From an uncultured Clostridia bacterium (lineage in GTDB: Bacteria; Bacillota; Clostridia; Oscillospirales; Acutalibacteraceae), in NCBI GenBank assembly GCA_947626485.1, contig CANQSG010000002.1, forward strand, positions 1-56,905: a stretch of 56,905 bases of DNA. The letters are read 5' to 3'. The position numbers and the translations under genes were made by a program. This document shows, in pieces, positions 50,447-56,905 of this stretch. Position 1 is the stretch's first letter. Each line of letters starts with the position of its first letter. The notes under the pieces are model-generated. The model was not told where the DNA came from, made no database searches, and saw only the letters and a program-made list of their open reading frames with translations.

Positions 50447-52449
50447 TTATGCGCGGCGGAAGCGGCGGTAGAATCTGCTGTTGTCGCCGGCTACGTCGTG
50501 CTCTTCGTTCAGCAGCTCCTGCGCGGCGCGGGCGGGGTCGCGCAGCGTTTCGGCGGGCAGCGGGGTCTGCGCGGATTCGTCGCGCTTGTAATAGCTCCAG
50601 CCGTCCGGATTTTCGAAAACGGCGCGTTGCAGGGCGGTGCCGTGGAACGCCCAGTAGCCGATGTTGACGACGGCGCGGGGGATGGTGACGTCGGTCAGGG
50701 CGGCGCAGTCCTCAAAGGTGCGGTCGCCGAGCTTTGTCAGGGTGTCCGGCAGCGTGACGGTGCGCAGTGCGGTGCAGCCGAAGAAAAGCTGCAGCGGCGT
50801 TTCGGGGATCGAGCCGAGGGAATCGACCCGTTCGAGGTTGACGCATTCGCGGAAGGCCGCGGCGCCGATCGAGGTCACGCTGTCCGGCAGGGTCAGCGTC
50901 CCCGACAGGCCGGATTTGAGAAACGCGTTGCTGCCGATTTTTTGCACCGTGTCCGGGATGGAAACGCGGGTCAGCTCGGCGGCGTTCGCGAAGCCGTTGT
51001 CGGCGATCTGCGTGACCGGCTTGCCGTTGTGGTAGGCGGGGATGGCGACGGTGGCGACGCGGTCGGTAAACAGCGGGTTGAGCGCGACACTGTAGGAATC
51101 GCCGAGGTCGGTGTAGTGAAGGACGGCGAGGGTCGTCTCGACGCGGTCTTCTTCCTCGAGCGGTAGCGTCTCGCTCGTCCCGTCGGTGTAGGAAATTTTC
51201 AGCTTGCCGTCGACGATCTCGCATTTCGCGACGCCGCGCCCGGGCTCTCCCTGCGCGCCCGGCTCGCCGCGGTCGCCTTTTTCGCCTTTGTCGCCCTTTT
51301 CGCCCTTGACGTTGCCGAGCGACAGGACGGAATGGTCGGTGCGGGTGACGGTCAGATCGCCGTCGGTCGAGAGGGTCACCGTCTCGATGCCGACGCCGTC
51401 CGCCCCGGTCACGCGGCCGACCTCGAGGATCTCGCCGTCGGTTTTGGTGAAGCGCAGCACCCCGTCGGCGTCGATCTCCGCCCGCAGAATGCCGACGCCG
51501 TCCGCGCCGCGAATGTTGCCGAGCGCCTCGACGACGCCGTTGCTGAGCCGGACGGTCAGCGCCCCCTCCGGCGAGATCGTCACCTGCGAAATGCCGACGC
51601 CTTGCTCGCCCTTTTCGCCCTTGTCGCCTTTTTCGCCTTTTTCGCCCTGCGCGCCGACGACGGGGCCGACGGTGACGCGGTTTCCGTTCGAAAAGGTCAG
51701 CTCGAGGTCGTCGCCCGCAAGCGCCGCCCCAGTGATCCCGACGCCGTCGGCGCCCTGCGCGCCCGCTTCGCCCCGGACATTGCCGAGGTCGAGCGCCGTG
51801 CCGTCGGTCAGGGTCAGGCGCAGCTGCCCGTCCGCGACGGCGACGTCTCGAATGCCGACGCCGGGCTGCCCGTCGCGCCCCACGACCCTGCCGAGGTTGA
51901 CCTGCCGCCCGTCCGAAAAGGCGAGGGTCAGCTCCTCGCCGACCATGAAGCGTCGGTGACGGCGACGCCGTTTTGACCGTCCGCGCCGTTTTTGCCGTCG
52001 ACGCCGTCTTTGCCGGCAAGTCCGTCTTTTCCGTCCGTTCCGACGGCCTTGCCGAGGTTGAGCGTCCTGCCGTCCGAGAGGGTCAGCAGCAGCTCGCCCT
52101 GCGCGTTGAAGGCGGCGGCCTGCAAACCGACGGCGGGTTGCGACGCCCGCAGGGTCAGCGCGTCCGCCCAGTCGGCTTCGCTGCCGGTGTAGCCGTGGTC
52201 GCGCGCGATTTCATACGCCGATTTGCCCGCGAGGGAATGAAGCCAGTCGGTGACGGAACCGGCAAAGCCGTTTTCGACCGCCAGTTCATAGGCCGACAGG
52301 CCGTCCTGTCCCGCCGCCGGGAGGGTCGCGTCCTCCCGCACCCACCGCGCGCAGCCCAGCGCGAGAGCCGCCAGCAGCAGGATCGCCACGACGCCGACCG
52401 CCGCGAAGATCGCCGCCCGTTTTTTGCTCGTAGTCTTTGCCCGTTCCAT
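50447..52449 (-). CDS. Membrane-anchored collagen-like protein with BspA-type leucine-rich repeats, one frameshift
   Basis: The start ATG at 52449 follows GGAGG. Order: an N-terminal membrane anchor (AAIFAAVGVVAILLLAALAL near residues 13-32); two short repeats (SAYELAVENGF..., SAYEIARDHGY...); then alternating collagen-like Gly-x-y stretches (GEKGEKGDKGEKG) and beta units (LTLTDGTALDLG, LTFSNGNRVTVG, LKISYTDGTSETLP). A C-terminal BspA-like LRR block (ADNGFANAAELTRVSIPDTV, SIGAAAFRECVNLE, LGDRTFEDCAALTDVTIP) completes it. Near 51940 the frame slips: the first part stops after ...DASW, and the next unit begins one base out of phase, though the repeat pattern continues across. It is either a mutated gene or a base-calling error. 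Confidence 0.75.
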
Positions 52450-52480
52450 GCCGATTCCTCCTTCAAACCGCATCTTTCAT

Positions 52481-52500
52481 AAGGTGTACCTTTTAAAAAA
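52481..52500. promoter_or_regulatory. Operator-like site, partial copy of the 38-bp palindrome
   Basis: The minus strand reads TTTTTTAAAAGGTACACCTT, sharing AAAAGGTACACCTT with the palindrome at 52595-52634. It sits about 30 nt upstream of the collagen-like gene start. Confidence 0.5.
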
Positions 52501-52545
52501 GCGGCGGCATTTTCGGGGAAAAACGTCGGATTTTGCAAAAAACAG

Positions 52546-52574
52546 TTGCTTTTCGGAAAAAGTTATGGTATATT
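52546..52574 (+). promoter_or_regulatory. Plus-strand promoter directly before the 38-bp palindrome
   Basis: TTGCTT (52546-52551), 17 nt and TATATT (52569-52574). A transcript would run straight into the hairpin at 52595-52634 and its T-run, giving a very short RNA unless the hairpin is an operator only. Confidence 0.45.
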
Positions 52575-52594
52575 TATAGCACCAAGCAAAACCG

Positions 52595-52634
52595 AAAAAT
52601 TCGTTCAAAAGGTACACCTTTTGAACGAATTTTT
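52595..52634. repeat. Perfect 38-bp palindrome (19-bp arms, 2-base centre plus flanks)
   Basis: AAAAATTCGTTCAAAAGGT (52595-52613) is exactly reversed in 52616-52634, separated by AC. With T-rich ends it could be a bidirectional terminator or a repressor operator; its core is repeated at 52481-52500. Confidence 0.85.
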
Positions 52635-52692
52635 GTATTTATCGCCCGCCCGGCGAATCTTACGGAAAAATTTCGAGCTGCGCGGGAGTGAT

Positions 52693-52741
52693 ATAGTGAA
52701 GAACTAAGAGTGAAGAAGTGAGGTGTCCGCTGCGCGGACGG
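52693..52741. repeat. Modular hairpin repeat, short copy R4
   Basis: AGTGAAGAACTAAGAGTGAA, then AGAAGTGAGGTGTCCGCTGC and GCGGACG. Only the first block and the first hairpin are present; the CATCAT-linked modules are missing. Confidence 0.8.
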
Positions 52742-52753
52742 GAAATAGAGCGT

Positions 52754-52931
52754 TGACAACAGGATTATAACATAAAAAATCCGCCGATCGGGGCGGATTT
52801 GACGGCTGAGGGTGACGGTCGTAAGAAAAAGCCGGGCGAAAACCCGGCGGGCGGCACGGTTGACGGCGTTCGAATACAACGCTGTTCTTTTTTTGGCCGT
52901 TTGACGGCTGCGTGACGGCAGCTTTGACGGC
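52754..52931. repeat. Array of TGACGG(C) direct repeats
   Basis: TGACGGC or TGACGGT occurs at 52800, 52813, 52861, 52902, 52913 and 52925, with 11-13-base spacing within clusters. Terminator-like hairpins (AAATCCGCC/GGCGGATTT near 52779-52800, GCCGGG/CCCGGC near 52831) lie among them. I find no supportable gene between 52742 and 53044. Confidence 0.55.
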
Positions 52932-53044
52932 GAATGCTATGTAATTCCGCCAAAAACAACCCGATCGGCGGGTGGCCTTTGCAAGAAACATATAAGTGAC
53001 TTTATTACGTCATAAAAATTTTTCGAATTTTTTGTGAAAACCTC

Positions 53045-53073
53045 TTGCAAAAGTCGGGGCTACGCGCTATAAT
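53045..53073 (+). promoter_or_regulatory. Sigma-A promoter of the tetR-VWA genes
   Basis: TTGCAA (53045-53050), 17 nt and TATAAT (53068-53073). The leader to the tetR ATG is about 165 nt. Confidence 0.85.
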
Positions 53074-53245
53074 AAGTGCGTTGCGAGCGCCGCAGAGTGG
53101 AGAACTCCGTGCAAAAATTCGGGGGAATAACAAGTTTTCGCGGGCTTACCGGCGGGGGTCGCCGCGCCGGGCGACGGCGGAAAATTTCGGAAATGTCGGC
53201 GCTCGCCGTCAAAATCAGCAGATGCGGAACGGAGGGGAATTCGAT

Positions 53246-53890
53246 ATGACAAATATGACCGCGCACAGCGGCGGCAGAACGTATCGACATCGAAACGGCG
53301 GGCAATCGCTGACGAAGACCCCGACCGACGTGCTGCTGCTCGACGCCATCGTCCGCACCGTCGCGCAAAAGGGCGTCGAGGGCGCCTCGACCCGGGCCAT
53401 CGCCGCCGAAGCGGGCAACGGCATGACCGATACCGTGATCTACCGCCACTTTTCCGGCAAGGAAGAGCTGCTGCACAAGGCCTTTCTGCGCGAAAGCGAG
53501 GCCTTTATGCGGCAGGTCGAAGTGCTTTTCCCGGTGCTTTGGGAAAGGAACATTTCCCGCGAGCAGCGGCTGCGCTATCTCTGGCATTCGGTCTGGGGGT
53601 GGCTGAGCCGACACAAGGACGCCGCCGCCTTCATGATCCGATATTATTATTCCGCCTCGTTTGACGAGATCGCAAAGCGCGGCTATTGCGAAACCTGGCA
53701 GCCCATCGCCGACCGTCTGCGGGCGCTCGCGCCGGACGTTGACGCCGAATCCCTCGTCTATATGGCGCTTGAGGCGACCGCTTCTGCCATCTATCCCGTC
53801 TGCGTGGGCTGGCGGCCGGACGGGGCGGGGGCTTCGGAATACGGCTTCCGAAGGTTCAACGGGCTTGTCAACGAATTTTTGCCGAAGTAA
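53246..53890 (+). CDS. TetR-family transcriptional regulator
   Basis: The 214-residue product has an N-terminal extension of about 28 residues, then a TetR helix-turn-helix (GVEGASTRAIAAEAGNGMTDTVIYRHFSGKEELL at about 44-77). A helical effector domain follows. I chose the ATG at 53246, with GGAGGGG eight bases upstream; the longer frame crosses the promoter. It is 35 bp before the large VWA gene, so it may control both that gene and the divergent collagen-like gene. The palindromes at 52481 and 52595 are candidate operators. Confidence 0.88.
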   Translation: MTNMTAHSGGRTYRHRNGGQSLTKTPTDVLLLDAIVRTVAQKGVEGASTRAIAAEAGNGMTDTVIYRHFSGKEELLHKAFLRESEAFMRQVEVLFPVLWERNISREQRLRYLWHSVWGWLSRHKDAAAFMIRYYYSASFDEIAKRGYCETWQPIADRLRALAPDVDAESLVYMALEATASAIYPVCVGWRPDGAGASEYGFRRFNGLVNEFLPK

Positions 53891-53925
53891 GGTTTTTGCT
53901 CCTTTATAGATAGGGAAGGATTTTC

Positions 53926-56905
53926 ATGAGAAGAATCATCACAAAATTCAATCCTGCCGAAACGCGGGCGAGCGCATTCCGTTCCCCGTTTTCCGGCAAA
54001 CGGTTCAAACGGGTCGTTTCTCTGCTGTTGTGCCTGAGCATGACGGCGACCTTGCTGTGCAATCTCGACTGCCTGGCTGCCGCCGACGACAACGGATACA
54101 CGAAAACGATCGTGGCGGACAGCCGCATCGCCGACGGCAACACGATGGAGACCTACGAGGGCAAGCTGCTGTCCGACGACTGGGGCAGTCGCTATGCCGG
54201 CCGCGTTTGGACGGACAAGAGCGTGTTTGCTTACGGCGACGACGTCACGCTCGGGGAAGACAAGGACGGCTACAACGGAACCGTCCACTTCGATTCCGAC
54301 TTCGGGACGGTCTTCTCCGCCCTGTCGAGCTCGCAGCGGATCAACGAATACCCGCCGTCCCCCGTGGATTTGCTGATTTTGATCGATATGTCCGGCTCGA
54401 TGGCGACGGATATCGTCGATAACACGCCGCATGACGATTATAATAACAGCACAAAAAGCGAACGGATTTCCCACTCCCGGATTTACGCCGTTCTGGAATC
54501 CGTCAACAAATCCATTCAGCAGGTCATGGATATCAGCGACGCCAGCCGCGTGGCGGTGGTGGCATACGGCGCCACGGCGTACACCCTGATGGAGCTCGGG
54601 CATTATAAGCCGGCGGACGGCAAATATTTGGAGGTTAAAAATTTCCGAGCCTATTACGGTGACTACAATAGTGACACTCGCAAGCCTAATACCACCGGGT
54701 CGGCGTCCTATATGGTCGGAACGGTCAGCGGGCTTCAAAAAATGGACGAAACGACCGGAACCTATTCCGGCTACGGAAGGTACGCCCGCAACGACTATAA
54801 AAGCACCAAATTCGGATGCGACCCGGACGGAACGCGGAATATCGGCTTTCACACGGATTTGCAGGCGGGCATTTATCAGGGCTTTGAGGAGCTTTACAAA
54901 TTTTATAACAGCGCGGACGAGGTCACCAAGGCCTATAAGTCCCCGGATACGGGCAAGACGACCGTCGTCCAGCGGATCCCCGTCGCCATCGTGATGACCG
55001 ACGGCGGCTCCAACTATGCGCTGAAGCCCGAATCGGGAAACGCCACGGGCAACGAATGGTACGATGTGCCGATTTACGACAAGAACGTAACCGCTCATGG
55101 AGGCGCATTGAAAAAATACCGCACCGAAACCGGAGGGGTCGGACGCGGCGGCGACGCGACGATCCTGGATATTCTGATGACGGCTGCCTATGAAAAGTCG
55201 AAAGTGCAGAAAAAGTATGAAAAATACGTTCTGGAAGCCAAAAGCCGGGAAGTCAACAAGCTGGAAGAGGATCGCTTTAAGGGAACCGATCTGCGCGTTC
55301 TGACCGTCAGTGTGGATACCCCGGAAAGCGAGTGGCAGAAGCCGCGCGTCTATGCGGCGCTGGATCCCGTGCATTTCTTCAGCAAGGATTTAAAGGCAAA
55401 CAACGGAATCGACCCCGACACATGGACGCAAAAGCAGGACGTTATCGACGCTTACGGCTATTTTGAGAGCTGGCAGGCGTCTTCCGGCGCGGTATCCATC
55501 ACATTCAACGATTCGGATCCCCCCACCAAAACCGTCACCTTCAACCAGATTCCCGACACCGACTCCGCAGCCACGATGGACGTGGTGAAGAGCGACGTCA
55601 TCAAAAACATCAACTATAACAGCAGCTTTGCGGACATCAAAAGCGACGCGCTGGCAGACACGTTTGATAATATGCTCAACGAGGTGCGCGGCCTCGCCTT
55701 TACGCCGCTTTCGGGCGACAACGATACGGGCGCGCGGGACGCCATCACCTATAAAGACCCCCTCGGCGAGTACATGGAGATCAAGCACGGCGCCGTCACG
55801 GTCGACAGCGGCACGGTGACGGGTTCGACCGACGAGAAGACCTTCGACATGACGATGCTGCTCTTCGGCGAGATGCACGGCCTTGTGCGCGCGGGCGTTT
55901 ACGACTATCAGTGGAACAACGACTACATGCGCAACAACCACACGAAAAAGGACTATCCGAAATTAGATAAAGACGTAAATCCCGACGAAGAGCCGCTGAT
56001 TATCGGCTGGTATAAAGGCGACGCGCTGAATGCTGTTTACAGCTATGAGGATAACGGTTTACCGGAAGGCTACACGACCGCCAAGCAGGCGTGGGACGAC
56101 GGTTGGGTGCTGCGGCTCAATTACAAGACCTTGGCGGAGTTCGTCCCGATTTCGGGCATCACCGACGAAATGAAGCCCACCGAGGTGCCGGAGCAGATTC
56201 AGCACGCCGCCTACACCTGCTATCGCTTTGCCGACCCGCAGAGCGAGCGCAATCAGCTGCGCCGCAACCCGATTTTCGGCGAGGTTCCCGAAAGCCTGCA
56301 AAAGGATTGGAACGATTATTACGACGCGCACGGCTCCTATCCCGCCGGCACGGACTTTTACAGCGATTATTCCGGCGTATACCGCCTTTCGGACATCCGC
56401 GTCTGGACGGAGCACACCGGCGACTTCATCGACAAGACCAGCTCCCTTTCGCCCCAGGAGGAGGCGGGCTACGACGACACGCTCTGCGTCAACATCCCCG
56501 TGGCGGCGACGCCGACCCAGCTGGCGGAGATCACCCTCGGACAGGAGGGCGCCATTTCCTACAAGGATAATCTGGCGGACAAGCAGCAGACCACGCCCGT
56601 CCGGCTGTTCTATGCCGTCGGTCTGTCCGAGGATCTCATCCTGCGTGACACGAACGGCGACCAGACCGGCGTCGACGTCTCGAAGATTTCGGGCGAGTAC
56701 ATCACCAGCCACAGCGACCCTGTTACCGGCAACATTTATTTCATCTCCAACTGGTATTCCAACACCCCGTACACCGGCTACGCCAGCGACAACGAGGAGC
56801 TTTACCGCACCCGCGGCGACGCGGCGGCGTCCTTCTCGCCCGACGCGAAAAACCGGTATTACCTCTTCCAGAAGCCCCTGCCCCTCATCGCCCACGCCTA
56901 CCGCG
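53926..56905 (+). CDS. Large secreted VWA-domain surface protein, 3' end beyond window
   Basis: The ATG at 53926 follows GGGAAGGA, and the frame is open to the window edge (993 codons). An N-terminal basic region and a hydrophobic stretch (VVSLLLCLSMTATLLC near 30-45) with a cleavage-like CLAAADD predict export. A von Willebrand A domain starts near residue 148 with the MIDAS motif DMSGS (154-158) and later VAIVMTDGGSN. Long beta-rich regions follow. Similar clostridial proteins are pilus or cell-wall adhesins, often ending in a sortase signal; that end is not visible. It follows tetR by 35 bp. Confidence 0.85.
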   Translation, partial: MRRIITKFNPAETRASAFRSPFSGKRFKRVVSLLLCLSMTATLLCNLDCLAAADDNGYTKTIVADSRIADGNTMETYEGKLLSDDWGSRYAGRVWTDKSVFAYGDDVTLGEDKDGYNGTVHFDSDFGTVFSALSSSQRINEYPPSPVDLLILIDMSGSMATDIVDNTPHDDYNNSTKSERISHSRIYAVLESVNKSIQQVMDISDASRVAVVAYGATAYTLMELGHYKPADGKYLEVKNFRAYYGDYNSDTRKPNTTGSASYMVGTVSGLQKMDETTGTYSGYGRYARNDYKSTKFGCDPDGTRNIGFHTDLQAGIYQGFEELYKFYNSADEVTKAYKSPDTGKTTVVQRIPVAIVMTDGGSNYALKPESGNATGNEWYDVPIYDKNVTAHGGALKKYRTETGGVGRGGDATILDILMTAAYEKSKVQKKYEKYVLEAKSREVNKLEEDRFKGTDLRVLTVSVDTPESEWQKPRVYAALDPVHFFSKDLKANNGIDPDTWTQKQDVIDAYGYFESWQASSGAVSITFNDSDPPTKTVTFNQIPDTDSAATMDVVKSDVIKNINYNSSFADIKSDALADTFDNMLNEVRGLAFTPLSGDNDTGARDAITYKDPLGEYMEIKHGAVTVDSGTVTGSTDEKTFDMTMLLFGEMHGLVRAGVYDYQWNNDYMRNNHTKKDYPKLDKDVNPDEEPLIIGWYKGDALNAVYSYEDNGLPEGYTTAKQAWDDGWVLRLNYKTLAEFVPISGITDEMKPTEVPEQIQHAAYTCYRFADPQSERNQLRRNPIFGEVPESLQKDWNDYYDAHGSYPAGTDFYSDYSGVYRLSDIRVWTEHTGDFIDKTSSLSPQEEAGYDDTLCVNIPVAATPTQLAEITLGQEGAISYKDNLADKQQTTPVRLFYAVGLSEDLILRDTNGDQTGVDVSKISGEYITSHSDPVTGNIYFISNWYSNTPYTGYASDNEELYRTRGDAAASFSPDAKNRYYLFQKPLPLIAHAYR

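Overview
The window is GC-rich DNA with a clear Firmicutes signature. It holds a CIRCE heat-shock operator, a glmS ribozyme, a pheST T-box, IreB, NrdR, KtrAB, RqcH and YhaM. The house-keeping genes use the same high-GC codon style throughout. Two glycyl radical enzymes, a GltX plus GlnS pair, AraC-controlled sugar genes and traces of a clostridial integrative element point to an anaerobic, probably gut-dwelling clostridium (Oscillospirales or Christensenellales type). That placement is an inference; no rRNA or tRNA gene is present to test it.

Layout. (1) 1-3.9 kb: a partial nucleotidyltransferase gene, a CIRCE site, a 0.27-kb terminal-inverted-repeat element, hsp20, a small lipoprotein, a TIM-barrel sugar isomerase-like gene and a small membrane protein. 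(2) 3.8-19.9 kb: an almost unbroken minus-strand core block. In transcription order it reads nrdR, gltX, glnS, nif3-like, ktrB, ktrA, then (new promoter, T-box) pheS, pheT, then ireB, then purA, yhaM, a DUF1858 gene, trmK and rqcH. (3) 20-23.9 kb: ribozyme-controlled glmS, then guaA. (4) 23.9-28.5 kb: a scar at the 3' end of guaA. A remnant of an integrative element, including a MazF-like gene, abuts a sugar-uptake operon that has lost its first genes and most of its glycosidase. (5) 28.6-32.5 kb: an MBL-fold hydrolase, then a compact macrodomain / SirTM sirtuin / DUF5131 operon, then an HxlR regulator. (6) 32.6-35.1 kb: two AT-rich membrane acyltransferase genes, each broken exactly at a poly-G tract, which suggests phase variation. 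(7) 35.3-45.6 kb: a membrane protein, a first glycyl radical enzyme, a nitrilase-GDPD fusion, a second membrane protein, an AraC regulator and a divergent second glycyl radical enzyme. (8) 45.6-47.4 kb: a TetR pair and a small membrane protein. (9) 47.6-50.3 kb: an XRE regulator divergent from an EcoRI-family adenine methyltransferase and a DUF262-HNH nuclease, a likely restriction-modification or defence unit. (10) 50.4-56.9 kb: a surface-protein region with a frameshifted collagen-like/BspA-type protein, an operator-rich intergenic region, a TetR regulator and a large secreted VWA protein that runs off the window.

A modular dispersed repeat occurs four times between 41 and 53 kb. It is a GAACTAAGAGTGAAG block followed by short hairpins joined by CATCAT. 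At three gene ends the repeat supplies the stop codon, sometimes with the last few codons. The observations most worth testing are the paired poly-G acyltransferases, the SirTM operon in which a radical-SAM-like DUF5131 gene takes the place of the usual lipoyl-carrier genes, the XRE-controlled methyltransferase/nuclease pair whose methyltransferase has a compositionally foreign second half, and the hairpin repeat family.
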